A DNA stretch of 64,000 bases from Streptomyces sp. WMMB 322 (lineage in GTDB: Bacteria; Actinomycetota; Actinomycetes; Streptomycetales; Streptomycetaceae): positions 62,001-126,000 of the forward strand of contig NZ_FMHI01000017.1 in assembly GCF_900090145.1 (NCBI RefSeq). The letters run 5' to 3'. Position numbers and translations under genes: made by a program. Position 1 is the stretch's first letter. The number at the start of each line of letters is the position of its first letter. Shown piece after piece: positions 1 to 9,253 of this stretch. Below the pieces are notes generated by a model. The model saw only the letters and a list, made by a program, of their open reading frames with translations. It searched no databases and was not told where the DNA came from.

Positions 1-816
1 TCCGGCGGGCCGCCCGGCGGACCGCAAGGTGGGGGGCCCGCCGGGGGATCCGGCACACCGGCCGCCTCCCCGGTGCCGCCCACCTACCCGCACATCCTCA
101 GCTTCCCCCTCGCGATGCAGCTGATGGCGCGGCCCGACTTCCCCTTCCCGATGCTCGGCCTCGTCCACACCGGCATCGAACTCACCCAGCACCGCGCGCT
201 GCGCCCGGAGGACCGCCCCGAGATCTCCGTGTACGCCGAGGGCCCGGCACCGCACCGCCGCGGCAGCACCTTCGACGTGGTGACGGAGGCACGGCTGGGC
301 GGCCGGCTGGTGTGGCATTCACGCAGCACCTACCTGTGCCGGCACCGCACCGCCGACACCTCCGGCGAGGGGCCGGGCAGCCGGGGCGGCACGCGCCGGG
401 ACGACGAGGCGGAAGCGGCGGCCGCGCCGCTGCCCCTGCGCGAGCAGTGGGACCTGCCCTCCGGCCTCGGACGCCGCTACGGACGCGCGTCCGGCGACCG
501 CAACCCGATCCACCTGCACCCGCTCACCGCGAAGCTCTTCGGCTTCCCCCGGCACATCGCGCACGGCATGTGGACCTTCGCCCGGTCACTCGCCGCGACG
601 GGCGCCGCCGCGGGCGGTGAACAGCTCACCGCCCGCGCGGAGTTCAAGGCGCCGGTGCCGCTCCCCTCGGCCGTCACCCACCACGCGGACGAGCCGACGG
701 CCTCGGCGGGCGGCTACCGCGCTCCCGTACGCGTACACCGCTTCGAACTGCGCAGCGGCGATGGGGAACGGCAGCGGCTGCACCTCACCGGTGAGGTGAC
801 CAGCGAACGCCCTTGA
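1..816 (+). CDS. MaoC-family acyl dehydratase, 5' end outside window
   Basis: The reading frame is open from base 1, so the true start probably lies upstream. The visible part (about 270 residues) reads like the C-terminal two thirds or more of a MaoC-type (R)-hydratase/dehydratase of the hot-dog fold. Residues encoded around 490-570 contain the signature 'SGDRNPIHLHPLTAKLFGF' followed by 'HGMW', which matches the MaoC hydratase motif with catalytic Asp and His. Such proteins hydrate or dehydrate enoyl/3-hydroxyacyl thioesters in fatty-acid or polyketide metabolism. Its last 32 bases overlap the convergent TetR gene. The substrate cannot be read from sequence. Confidence 0.8.
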   Translation, partial: SGGPPGGPQGGGPAGGSGTPAASPVPPTYPHILSFPLAMQLMARPDFPFPMLGLVHTGIELTQHRALRPEDRPEISVYAEGPAPHRRGSTFDVVTEARLGGRLVWHSRSTYLCRHRTADTSGEGPGSRGGTRRDDEAEAAAAPLPLREQWDLPSGLGRRYGRASGDRNPIHLHPLTAKLFGFPRHIAHGMWTFARSLAATGAAAGGEQLTARAEFKAPVPLPSAVTHHADEPTASAGGYRAPVRVHRFELRSGDGERQRLHLTGEVTSERP

Positions 817-1456
817 TCATCTGCTCCAGGCCCGTCCAGCAGAAGTTCATCAGTGTGGCCGCGGTCTCCTTCGGTGAAGGGACCGCTTCCGTACGGGCGT
901 TGGCCCACACCGCCAGCGATTCGGCCGCGCCGACCATGGCGTGCGCGAGCCCGGAGACCTCCCGCTCGGCGAACTTCTCGTCGCAGCCGGCGTCGACGGC
1001 TGCACGGGCCAGCAGCAGCGTCACCAGCTCGGTGATCTCCGCCCGCATCGCGGCGACTTCACGGGCGAACGGCTCGCCCTGGGTGTCGGCCCGGTGCAGC
1101 ACCGACCAGCCGTCGGGCCGCGCCGCGGTGTGCGCGAAGAAGGCGCACAGCCCGTTCCACAGCTGCTGTTCGGCACGTGCGCCGGGGACCTCGTCCCGGC
1201 CCGTGACGCCCCGCACGGCCTCGACGAGAGCAGCCCGCTCCCTGCGTATGCACGCCGTGAACAGGTCTTCCTTCGACTTCAGATACAGATAGACCAGCGG
1301 TTTGGACACTCCCGCCTGCTCGGCGATGTCGTCCATCGACGCCGCCTGATAGCCGTGCCGCGCGAAACCCGCGACAGCCGCGTCGAGCATCTGCCGCTCG
1401 CGCACCTCCCGCGGCATCCGCCGCCGTCCCCCGGTTCTCGTGCTGTTGGTCCCCAC
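785..1456 (-). CDS. TetR/AcrR family transcriptional regulator
   Basis: This 223-residue protein has a clear N-terminal TetR helix-turn-helix at about residues 20-66 ('MDDIAEQAGVSKPLVYLYLK'), followed by a helical ligand-binding domain that fits the usual 190-220 residue family length. The GTG start at 1456 is preceded by GGAGGGG with 7 bases of spacing. It converges on the MaoC dehydratase gene and overlaps its 3' end. The acyl-thioester enzyme next door makes a lipid-related regulon plausible, but that is inference. The imperfect inverted repeat GAGTACGC...GCGTCGACTC near 1512 could be an operator, which I could not test. Confidence 0.9.
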   Translation of the reverse strand: MGTNSTRTGGRRRMPREVRERQMLDAAVAGFARHGYQAASMDDIAEQAGVSKPLVYLYLKSKEDLFTACIRRERAALVEAVRGVTGRDEVPGARAEQQLWNGLCAFFAHTAARPDGWSVLHRADTQGEPFAREVAAMRAEITELVTLLLARAAVDAGCDEKFAEREVSGLAHAMVGAAESLAVWANARTEAVPSPKETAATLMNFCWTGLEQMIKGVRWSPHR

Positions 1457-1583
1457 CTGTACGCCCCTCCGCGCCGTTCCCCCGTCTCCCCACGGAATTC
1501 CCGGATGTCAGAGTACGCGGACCCTGCGTCGACTCACGTGGCGAGCGCCCGACTGCCCCGCTTCACAAGCGGGGCCGGCACCT

Positions 1584-1645
1584 CCACCGCCCGGCCCGCC
1601 ACCGCACCGGCCCGCCACCGCCCGGCCCGCCACCGCACCGGCCCT
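1584..1645. repeat. Two copies of a 31-bp direct repeat
   Basis: Two adjacent, nearly identical 31-bp units start at 1584 and 1615. Each is built from CCGCCACCGC-type submotifs. They lie in the 292-base gap between the TetR gene and the TMEM175-like gene, where I see no gene. Confidence 0.7.
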
Positions 1646-1748
1646 CCGTCGCGTGCCCCGCAGGCGGCAGCGCAGCACTCGTGTGCGATTCGCCGGGCAC
1701 TGGCGCGGGACGGAACCCCGCATACGGACACGCCCTAACATCCCCGGC

Positions 1749-2384
1749 GTGGATCACGAAGCGGCCCCCGGCCGGGAACGCGGAGGACTGGAACGCCTGG
1801 AGAACCTCTCGGACAACGTCTTCTCCATCGCCATGACGCTGCTGGTGCTCGACATCACCGTGCGGCGCGGGCTCAGCACCGAAGACTTCCGCGAGGCCCT
1901 GCGCCTGACGCTGCCCCACATCGCCGCGTACGCGCTGAGCTTCGCGGTCATCGCCGAGTTCTGGCTCGACCACCGCCGCATCCTGGCGGCCTTCCCGGTG
2001 GTGGACTCGAAGATCACCGGGATGACCCTGCTCGGGCTCGGACTGACCGCGCTGGTCCCCTTCCCCACCGCTCTGCTCGCCGAGTACAGCAGCCAGCCGC
2101 AGGCCGTCGCCGTCTACGGCATGAACGTCGCCACGCTGAACGCCGTCCATCTGTCGCTGCTGCTCAGCTCGCACCGGCGCCTCGGAGGCACGACCGACGC
2201 CGCCGAGGTCCGGCGCCGCCGTCTCGACTCCATCGACCTGGCCAGCACCGTCCTCGTCTTCGGTGTCACGGTTCCCCTCGCCTTCGCCTCCCCCTCGGCG
2301 GCCAAGTGGGTCTGGCTCGCCCTCATTCCGGCCAAAGTCCTGATCGGACGCATGCAGGAGCGCGCACGTAGGCCATCGGGTTGA
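1749..2384 (+). CDS. TMEM175-family (DUF1211) membrane protein, putative potassium channel
   Basis: The 211-residue protein is rich in hydrophobic helices (about six) and starts with the family hallmark region 'RLENLSDNVFSIAMTLLVLD' at residues 14-33. In the bacterial TMEM175 family this first helix carries an RxxxFSD signature and forms a potassium-permeable pore; here Phe is replaced by Leu. Length and the single six-helix unit fit bacterial members. I chose the GTG at 1749 because it gives the family-typical N-terminus; the frame stays open far upstream but that part is low complexity. No obvious operon partner. Confidence 0.8.
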   Translation: MDHEAAPGRERGGLERLENLSDNVFSIAMTLLVLDITVRRGLSTEDFREALRLTLPHIAAYALSFAVIAEFWLDHRRILAAFPVVDSKITGMTLLGLGLTALVPFPTALLAEYSSQPQAVAVYGMNVATLNAVHLSLLLSSHRRLGGTTDAAEVRRRRLDSIDLASTVLVFGVTVPLAFASPSAAKWVWLALIPAKVLIGRMQERARRPSG

Positions 2385-2487
2385 GATACACGGTGACGCG
2401 CGCTCAGCCCCGCCTCGTCGCATGCCCCCCTGCTTACGGTTTCGAAAAGGGGCAGGCAGGGCCGTTCCGAACGACCAAGGAGAGCCG

Positions 2488-3384
2488 ATGGCTGAGCAAG
2501 ACGCGAGGATCAGTCGACGCCGCGGTTACAGGACCGGGCTGGGAGGCGAACTCCTCGCCGAGTTCCTCGGCACCTTCGTCCTCCTTCTGATCGGCTGCGG
2601 ATCGGTCGCCGTCGCCGTCGTCGGCCTCTCCGGTTCGGGCCGGCAGGCCGGGGACTTCGGCCCCGCGAACTGGCTCATCATCTCCTGGGGATGGGGTCTG
2701 GGCGTCGTCTTCGGTGTGTACGTCGCGGGAGGCATCAGCGGCGCCCACATCAATCCGGCCGTGACGCTCGGCTTCGCGGCGCGCGGCCACTTCCCCTGGA
2801 AGAAGGTCCTCCCCTACTGGGGGGCACAGATCGTCGGCGCGTTCATCGGCGCCGCGATGGTGTACGCCACGTACCACTGGGCGATCGACGCGTTCAACGC
2901 CAAGGAAGGCATCGGACGGGAGAAGTCGCTGCCGACCTTCTCCATCTTCGCGACGTTCCCCGCCGAATACTTCGGTGATTCGTGGTGGGGCCCCCTCCTC
3001 GACCAGATCGTCGGCACCGGTTTCCTGCTGCTGCTCGTCTGCGCACTCATCGACATGCGCAACACGGCCCCGATGTCGAACATGGGCCCGTTCCTCATCG
3101 GTCTCGTCGTCGTCGCGATCGGCCTGACCTACGGGACGAACGCCGGCTACGCGATCAACCCCGCGCGCGACTTCGGCCCCCGCCTGTTCGCCTTCTTCGA
3201 GGGATGGGGTTCCATCGCCTTCCCGGGCAGCTTCGACTGGTTCAGCAGTTATTGGTGGATCCCCATCATCGGACCGCTCATCGGCGGCGTCATCGGGGCG
3301 TTGGTCTACGAGCACCTGATCAGCAGGGTCATCGTCGCCCGCGGCGAGATGCACCCCGCAGGAGAGGCCGGCGAGGCAGAGTAG
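2488..3384 (+). CDS. glpF: MIP-family channel, glycerol uptake facilitator type
   Basis: This 298-residue integral membrane protein has both NPA boxes, 'SGAHINPAVTLGF' at about residues 84-96 and 'AINPARDFGPR' at about residues 222-232. The Asp two positions after the second NPA (NPARD) is typical of aquaglyceroporins rather than water-only channels. Six membrane helices are apparent. The ATG at 2488 has AAGGAGA six to seven bases upstream; the frame runs further upstream without RBS support. No glycerol kinase gene is adjacent, so glycerol is a family-based assignment. It ends in a convergent terminator shared with the MFS gene. Confidence 0.85.
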   Translation: MAEQDARISRRRGYRTGLGGELLAEFLGTFVLLLIGCGSVAVAVVGLSGSGRQAGDFGPANWLIISWGWGLGVVFGVYVAGGISGAHINPAVTLGFAARGHFPWKKVLPYWGAQIVGAFIGAAMVYATYHWAIDAFNAKEGIGREKSLPTFSIFATFPAEYFGDSWWGPLLDQIVGTGFLLLLVCALIDMRNTAPMSNMGPFLIGLVVVAIGLTYGTNAGYAINPARDFGPRLFAFFEGWGSIAFPGSFDWFSSYWWIPIIGPLIGGVIGALVYEHLISRVIVARGEMHPAGEAGEAE

Positions 3385-3416
3385 CGAGTCGCATCCCCTC
3401 CGCGACCACCGGGAGA

Positions 3417-3477
3417 ACGACGAAGACCTCCGCAACCGGAAGCCCCGCACGGCTCCGGCAGCGGGGGTCTTCGTCGT
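3417..3477. terminator. Bidirectional intrinsic terminator
   Basis: A perfect 12-bp inverted repeat (3417-3428 with 3466-3477, ACGACGAAGACC / GGTCTTCGTCGT) lies between the convergent channel and MFS genes. The stem can be extended by a few more GC pairs. Confidence 0.75.
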
Positions 3478-3495
3478 CTCCGGCGCCCGGCCGGA

Positions 3496-4992
3496 TCAGG
3501 ACGCCGAGGGCTCCCGCGCGGAGAGCGGCGCGGCGATGTCCTCGAGGGAACGCCGCTCCGCCGGTACCGCCAGGAACGCCGCGACCACACCGGCGAGGCA
3601 CATCAGTCCCGCGCCGATCTGGAAGGCGAGGGTCGTGTCGCCGAGGACGCCGTTCTCCGTGAGCTCGGCGAAGATCAGCGGACCGGTGATGCCTCCGACC
3701 GCCGTGCCGAGCGCGTAGAAGAACGCGATGGCCATCGCCCGGGTCTCCATGGGGAAGATCTCACTGACCGTGAGGTAGGCCGAACTGGCGCCCGCGGACG
3801 CGAAGAACAGCACGACGCTCCAGCAGACGGTCAGTGTCGTCGCCGACAGGTGACCACCGGAGAAGAGGGCCGCGGTGCCGAACAGCAGCACTCCGGAACC
3901 GATATAGGTGCCGGAGATCATTATTCGGCGCCCCACCGTGTCGAAGAGCGGACCGAGAAGAATCGGGCCGAGGAGATTGCCGATCGCGATGGCCACGAAG
4001 TAGTAACCCGTGGAACCGGGCGGCACATCGTAGAAGGCCGCCAGAATGGCGCCGAATCCGAAAGTCACGGCGTTGTACAGAAACGCCTGGCCGACGAAGA
4101 GGGAAAGCCCCAGAAATGCGCGGGAACGGTACTTGGAGAAGACCGTCCGCGCGATCAGTCCGAAGCCGACGGCCTCGCGCTGGTTGATGACCATCTCCCC
4201 GGCGGGCTCGGGCAGGCTGCCCTCGCCGTACTGGGCGATGCAGCGCGCCTCGGCGTCCTGCACGATGGCTTCGGCCTCGTCGCCGCGGCCGTGGATGAAC
4301 AACCACCGTGGACTCTCCGGTACGTTTCTGCGCACCAGCAGGATGACCAGGCCGAGGACGACGCCGAACGCGAAGGTCAGGCGCCAGCCGACGTCCTTCG
4401 CGAAGATGCTCGTGTCGAGCATGGGGATCGAGAGCATCGCACCGGCCGCGGCTCCGAGCCAGAAGCTGCCGTTGATCGCGAGGTCGACGCGGCCGCGGTA
4501 GTACGAGGGAATGAGCTCGTCGATCGCGGAGTTGATGGCCGCGTACTCGCCCCCGATACCGAATCCCGTGATGAAACGGCACAGGAAGAACCACCAGCTG
4601 TCGAACGACAGCGCCGTCAGGGCCGTCGCCGCCAGATAGACGGCGAGCGTGATCAGGAAGAGCTTCTTGCGTCCGAAACGGTCGGTCAGCCACCCGAAGT
4701 ACAGCGCGCCGAGACACGCCCCCGCCACGTACAGGGCGGCCCCCAGTCCCGTGACCTGCGCCGAGGTGATGTCGAGTCCGCTTCCGGACTCGGACAGCCG
4801 CCCCGCGATGTTGCCGACGAGGGTGACCTCCATCCCGTCGAGGATCCAGACCGTCCCGAGGCCGATCACGATCATCCAGTGCCAGCGCGACCAGGGCAGC
4901 CTGTCCAGGCGCGCCGGTACTGCGGTTCTTACGGTGACGGCGCCCGTGCCTGTGCCCGATGAAAGCGCGCTGCTTCCACCTTCAACTGCCAT
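3496..4992 (-). CDS. MFS transporter, sugar/aromatic-acid porter type
   Basis: A 498-residue major facilitator with about 12 membrane helices. Motif A is clear in the loop between helices 2 and 3 ('GWLTDRFGRKK'), and the sugar-porter/aromatic-acid type signatures 'GIGGEYAAINSAIDELIP' and 'VPESPRWLFIHGR' are present. The ATG at 4992 has GGAG at a seven-base distance. It is monocistronic, converging on the glycerol facilitator. Substrate cannot be deduced; the family includes sugar, benzoate and metabolite carriers. Confidence 0.85.
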   Translation of the reverse strand: MAVEGGSSALSSGTGTGAVTVRTAVPARLDRLPWSRWHWMIVIGLGTVWILDGMEVTLVGNIAGRLSESGSGLDITSAQVTGLGAALYVAGACLGALYFGWLTDRFGRKKLFLITLAVYLAATALTALSFDSWWFFLCRFITGFGIGGEYAAINSAIDELIPSYYRGRVDLAINGSFWLGAAAGAMLSIPMLDTSIFAKDVGWRLTFAFGVVLGLVILLVRRNVPESPRWLFIHGRGDEAEAIVQDAEARCIAQYGEGSLPEPAGEMVINQREAVGFGLIARTVFSKYRSRAFLGLSLFVGQAFLYNAVTFGFGAILAAFYDVPPGSTGYYFVAIAIGNLLGPILLGPLFDTVGRRIMISGTYIGSGVLLFGTAALFSGGHLSATTLTVCWSVVLFFASAGASSAYLTVSEIFPMETRAMAIAFFYALGTAVGGITGPLIFAELTENGVLGDTTLAFQIGAGLMCLAGVVAAFLAVPAERRSLEDIAAPLSAREPSAS

Positions 4993-5625
4993 TGCATACT
5001 CCGTCTGAATTGTTCGCTGTCTTCAAGTCGTGCCCACTCGTCCCCTGGTGTCGGAAGACGAGCTCAACGGGCCTTCCTGGCCGCACAGTTAACACCCTCG
5101 ATCACCCGTGGAAGTGCCGTATCGAAACACCGGCCCGTACGGTTTCCGGCCGAGTGGCGGGCAATGGACCGCACTTCACCCATGGCCGAACATCCCGGAC
5201 GGCGAATTACTTCAAGAACCCTTCGAAATAAGATTGAAACCATTCGGCGGAGAGACAGTGAAATGTCATATGCCCCGCCCTCGCCGCCGGTTCTGCGGAC
5301 ATGAACAGGCGCGCTGAACGCGGGGCTCCGGGCCGCCGGCGGAAGAGACCCTCCACGGGCCTGTCCGCCCTGCGCGCACCGCATGCGCACGGAACACTCG
5401 CGTCGAACCCGTGTACCTCTGCGCCGACACGCACGGCGGTGGCCCTGAGCCGTCGTGCCCCGCGGCGGCGGCCCTGAGCCGTCGTGCGCACGGCACGCAC
5501 AGAGCACATACGACGGCCCATTGGCCGTGTTGCACAAGAAACCCCGGCCCGGGCCGACCCAGTAGTAGGTTCTCCGCTCCAATCCCCCCACGGGCTCCGT
5601 GCCCGCGCGAGCGAAGAGGTTCCAC
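4993..5625. other. Divergent intergenic region without a supported gene
   Basis: This 633-base stretch separates the MFS gene from the frameshifted secreted-protein gene. It is locally less GC-rich than its surroundings (about 5180-5270) and should hold both promoters. An 18-base direct repeat (GGCCCTGAGCCGTCGTGC) occurs at 5441 and 5470. I see no coding sequence. Confidence 0.5.
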
Positions 5626-7006
5626 GTGAAGCGTGTTACCAGCCGCGCCATGATCACCGTGGCCTGCATATCCGGCCTGCTGATCGCGGGCACCGCGATG
5701 CCCCACGCGTTCGGCACCACGACGAAACCGGCAAGCGAAGCCGCCGGGCCGGACGGCCCCTCCGCGGACGACGGCCGAAGACGCGGCGCCGAACTCTCCG
5801 TCAAGCGGGGCCGCTCCGAATCCGCGAGGATCAGCCGCCCCTCGGACAGAATCGGGCCCAACACCCTGAAGGACACCGACGTCAAGCTCACCTCCTACGA
5901 CGCCGAAGCCGGCCGGGCCGTTCTCGGCCGGAGTGACCGGGCCGGAGGGGACGACGGCATCGACGTCCGCAAAGGCGATGTGATCGCCAGCCCGCCCACC
6001 GAGGCGGCTCCCGAGGGCGCGCTGGTCAAGGTCGAGGACGTGACGTCCGAGGACGGCGGGAAGGCCGGGATCACCACCTCCCGGGCCGCCCTCACGGAGG
6101 TCTTCGGCGGTGCGAAGGCCGACGGGAAGATCCCGGTCTCCCCCTCCGAGTGGAAGGTCGACCCGCTGGTCGAGGAACTCGACGTGGCCCGGGGCGCGGC
6201 GGGAGCCGGACGCGAGGCAAACGGCAAGAACCTGCACCTCGACTTCGGCACCGGACTGCCCGGCGGCGACGAGGCGGGGCAGGAACAACCGACCGAAGTG
6301 GACGGCTACCTCGACATCGCGCCGAAGGTGGACTTCTCCTACGACGGGCACGGCTCGGCCGACCCCCGCGACGCGACCGCCTCCCTCAAAGTCGCAGGAG
6401 CGTACAAAGGCCGGCTGGCACGTCAAGGGCACCGTCGCCGAATCCGGTTCCGCACGCCGCATCCCCCTCGCCGAGGTCACCGCACATCCCGTGATCATGG
6501 TCGGCCCTGTGCCGGTCGTCGTCTCCGTGAAGCTGACGCTGGTGCTGAAGGCGCAGGCGAACGGCCGGATACAGGTGGACGTCCAGAAGGACGTGAGCGG
6601 AACGGTGCAGGTCGGCACGGAGTACTCCAAGGCGACGGGCTGGGAGTCGGACGCGGACGCCGACGGCACGACGCTTCCGGGCGGCAGGGCGGAAGTCTCC
6701 GGGCAGGGTGAACTGCGCACGATGCTCGGCCCCGAAGCGAACGTCGGCCTGTACGACACGGTGGGCGTGACCGCGTTCTTCGGCCCGTACCTGCGGGCGA
6801 CCGCCCAGTACTCGGAACAGCTCCCCGGGACCACCGTTCAGGGAAGCGGCGAGTGGCAGCTGCACGGGGGCCTGACCCTGGAGAGCTCCCTCTACGTGCA
6901 ACTGCCGTTCGTGATCATCGGCAACCGTCCGTCGAAGCAGATCAACTTTCCGCCCGTGACCCGCGAGTGGTTCATCACCAAGGGCCGGCTCCCGGCCGGC
7001 ACCTGA
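5626..7006 (+). pseudogene. Secreted protein of unknown function, interrupted by a +1 frameshift
   Basis: Reading starts at GTG 5626 (GAAGAGG upstream) with a signal peptide ('VTSRAMITVACISGLLIAG') and continues coherently to about 6405. From about 6407 the coherent protein continues in the next frame ('KAGWHVKGTVAESG' onward) to the stop at 7004-7006. One extra A in the AAA run at 6406-6408 explains the shift; removing it gives one continuous protein of about 459 residues. The second half reads as beta-strand-rich sequence. This is a recent disabling mutation, a sequencing error, or less likely a programmed shift. I do not recognise the family. Confidence 0.75.
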
Positions 7007-7081
7007 TCACCGGCAGCCCGCAGAGGCGCCGGCCGGCCGACGGGCTGCGCACGCGACGTGTACGGCGCTCGCAACGAGGGC

Positions 7082-7117
7082 GGCCACCCTGGCTCACGGT
7101 TCCGAACCAGGGTGGCC
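7082..7117 (+). terminator. Intrinsic terminator
   Basis: A perfect 11-bp stem (GGCCACCCTGG at 7082-7092, CCAGGGTGGCC at 7107-7117) with a 14-base loop lies 75 bases after the secreted-protein gene. Confidence 0.7.
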
Positions 7118-7217
7118 TCGCGTTCCGCACGCCCGGGCGTACGAACGGCGTGACGGGCTTATTGCCGACGAGTGATCATCCATGCCCCCCGGCGGGCGCA
7201 AAAGTACGGCTGAGGCT

Positions 7218-7397
7218 CCTAGGCCCTGTCTGACAAATAGCGTCGTACGTCCGTCAGGACGTGGGTTGCGGTGTCTGGTGCGTGCGGTCGCAAGGCGGAG
7301 GAGGAGAGCGCAGCGGGCTGCGCCGACGATCGACAACGCAGCGAACGTGCGTGCCAGGCATCGCAGCCCAGACGGGATTTGTCAGACAGGGCCTAGG
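7218..7397. mobile_element. MITE-like element, copy 1 (180 bp)
   Basis: The element is bounded by a perfect 21-bp inverted repeat (CCTAGGCCCTGTCTGACAAA + T at 7218-7238 and its complement at 7377-7397). The outermost palindrome CCTAGG contains CTAG, which may be the target duplication. There is no room for a transposase. Its interior shares long blocks with the second copy at 57828-58065: TAGCGTCGT near the left end, GTGCGTGCG, TCGCAAGGCGGAGG, GAGCGCAGCGGGCTGCGCCG and CGACAACGC, all in the same order. Its right end supplies the stop codon of the neighbouring methyltransferase gene. Confidence 0.85.
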
Positions 7398-8139
7398 AAT
7401 CCGAGGACCGACCCCGGTCCGGGCGCCGGGCAAGGACCAGGCGGCAGCGAGGGCTGCCGTCCGGCAGGCGGCCGAGAGTCTCCAGGGCGAGGGTCGTGAC
7501 CGTGAAGCCGGCGTCCGTCAGATCGCGACGCACTTCGGGGAGGCGGAACCTCCGGTAGTACATGACGAATCGGGGGCGCCAGAGCGCGTTGCGCACCCGC
7601 ATCGCGGTGTCGAATCCCCACAGCGCCCAGTACTGGCCCGACCCCACACGCGGCGGCGCCGCGACGGGGAAGGCGAACAGGCCGCCGGGGCGCAGCGCGG
7701 CGTGGACCTGCGCGAACAGCGCGGGCCGCTCATGCGGGTAGAAGTGGCCGAACGCCCCGAAACTGACCACCAGGCCGAAGGCGTCGCGGGCCGGCAGCGC
7801 GCGTGCGTCGGCGCGCACCCACTCCGCACCGGGCACCGTCCGGCGGGCCTCGTCGAGCATGCCCTCGCTGAAGTCGACACCGGTGACGGGACCGGTGCAC
7901 ACCCGCCGCAGCACCCGGTCCACGCCCAGCCCGGTGCCGCAGCAGAGGTCGAGCCCCGCCTCGAACGGGCCGAGCGGACGCAGCGCGCGAGCGGTGGCGT
8001 CCAGCACCTCGTCCGGGGTCCGGAACGGCGTGCTGCGGAACTTCGGCGCGAGCAGGTCGTAGCCGCGCTGCGTGGAGGACATCGCCTGCCGGGCCAGCTC
8101 GAGGAGGCCCGGTCCCTCCGGGGAGATGAACAGCGTCAC
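7393..8139 (-). CDS. Class I SAM-dependent methyltransferase
   Basis: A 248-residue Rossmann-fold methyltransferase. Motif I is 'LDLCCGTGLGVDRVL' (about residues 64-78), motif II region is 'VTGVDFSEGMLDEAR', and the acidic loop 'RADARALPARDAFGLVVSFGAF' fits motif III/IV; the SAM-binding Asp of motif II is present. The substrate is unknown. Its TAG stop codon (7393-7395 on the plus strand) lies inside the CTAG at the right end of the miniature element, so the element was inserted exactly at the 3' end of this gene. The start used is the ATG at 8139. Confidence 0.85.
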   Translation of the reverse strand: MTLFISPEGPGLLELARQAMSSTQRGYDLLAPKFRSTPFRTPDEVLDATARALRPLGPFEAGLDLCCGTGLGVDRVLRRVCTGPVTGVDFSEGMLDEARRTVPGAEWVRADARALPARDAFGLVVSFGAFGHFYPHERPALFAQVHAALRPGGLFAFPVAAPPRVGSGQYWALWGFDTAMRVRNALWRPRFVMYYRRFRLPEVRRDLTDAGFTVTTLALETLGRLPDGSPRCRLVLARRPDRGRSSDS

Positions 8140-8283
8140 ACCCTCACGCTAGCCCGAGGCGTGGCCGGGGGCTCCCGTCCGTCCACGGGCGCTCCGGGGA
8201 AGACATGGTGAGCAGATCTCCGGCGACCGCGTCGACGGGCCGGGGCCGTGGGCCGGGGCCGGGCGGCGCACCGGTGCCACCGT

Positions 8284-8922
8284 TCATTTCACCTGCGCCA
8301 GGGCGTCGTAATCCACCAGCCCGGTCTCCTCCTCCACGGCGATGTGGTCGAGGACGATGGTGTTGGTCCTGGTCGCCAGGGAGCGCACCATCGAGTTGCG
8401 GGTCTGGTCGCGTACCAGGCTCAGCAGGTTCAAGGTCGTGCCGTCCTGCTTGCGCATGCGGTTGACGAGGACGCGGTCGAACTCCTTGCCCCTGGCCTTC
8501 TCGATGTCCTCCAGGTACTTCTGCTGGGCCGCCGCCGACCGGTTCGGCAGCGTCACGCGCAGCGTGCGGGCCACCTGGATGACCCGCTTGTCCAACTCGG
8601 CGTCCCCGTCGACGACATGGTCCCCCACGAGACGTACCGACCGCTCCGCGCTGCGCTCCCGTGCGGCGCGGCCGGCAGGCAGTTCCCACAGACCCGCGGC
8701 CCGCACGTTGCGCATGAAGTCGCGGTCGAGCGAGGTGAGCGGCCCGTACTGGGTCCGCCAGGTCCCCTTGCCGTCGTCGTGCCAGCCGGATCTGGCAAGC
8801 GCGGCCGAGCGGTTGCCGTCGAAGAAGTGGACGGGCACCAGCAGCGAGAGCAGCGTCACGACCAGACCGAGAATGACCAGCGCAGTCCCGGCTGCCCGCC
8901 CCGACGGCTCGGTGGAACGCAT
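8284..8922 (-). CDS. DUF4142 domain protein, membrane-anchored or secreted
   Basis: The protein (212 residues from ATG 8922, which has GGAGAGGG upstream) begins with a single hydrophobic segment ('TALVILGLVVTLLSLLVPV') acting as signal or anchor. The rest matches the DUF4142 pattern: 'DRDFMRNVRAAGLWELPAG', later 'VGDHVVDGDAELDKRV' and the terminal 'NTIVLDHIAVEEETGLVDYD'. This family forms a ferritin-like four-helix bundle whose function is undefined. An alternative GTG start lies six codons upstream (8940) with weaker RBS support. Confidence 0.8.
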   Translation of the reverse strand: MRSTEPSGRAAGTALVILGLVVTLLSLLVPVHFFDGNRSAALARSGWHDDGKGTWRTQYGPLTSLDRDFMRNVRAAGLWELPAGRAARERSAERSVRLVGDHVVDGDAELDKRVIQVARTLRVTLPNRSAAAQQKYLEDIEKARGKEFDRVLVNRMRKQDGTTLNLLSLVRDQTRNSMVRSLATRTNTIVLDHIAVEEETGLVDYDALAQVK

Positions 8923-9253
8923 CTGTCTCCCTCTCCACACGGTCTTCGAAACGCGCGAACGACAACGGACGTTAACGGTGCGCGTGAGGCCGCGCCCGGG
9001 GCTTCATACCGATCCGACAAAGCCCTCCCGGGTGCATCGTCCGGCCCGTCGGGGCGCCGCTCCCCAACCTGCGCGGCGGCGGGGTGAGTTGGCGGCCCGT
9101 GCACGCTCGCGGACCACCTCCGCACCGTGGCCGGCTGCGGCTTCCCGCGCGGAAAGCGTCCAGGCCGGGCTGCGGAACCGCAGCCCGGCACGCCCCGGGC
9201 CCCGGACCCCGGGCCTCGGGCCGGCGCTGCGGGCCTCGGACCCCGGGGGAGGT
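8923..9253. other. Intergenic region without a supported gene
   Basis: The 331-base gap between two minus-strand genes contains GC-rich self-complementary blocks around 9190-9250 (repeated CCCCGGACCCCGGG/GGCCTCGG motifs) that could terminate transcription of the small upstream gene. I see no coding sequence. Confidence 0.4.

Noticed and set aside
2434..3450. A 338-codon minus-strand frame opposite the glycerol facilitator
   Set aside because: Asp/Arg/Glu-rich antisense shadow without domains; the plus strand has both NPA motifs.
5441..5487. 18-bp direct repeat (two copies) as a CRISPR or regulatory array
   Set aside because: Only two copies, 29 bases apart, no further spacing pattern and no cas genes in the window.
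6406..6408. Programmed frameshifting in the secreted-protein gene
   Set aside because: The slippery run is only three A, no downstream structure is obvious, and a secreted protein has no clear need for it. A mutation or sequencing error is simpler.
7218..7397. Short open frames inside the miniature element as genes
   Set aside because: They have no RBS, no family resemblance and are not kept between the two copies.
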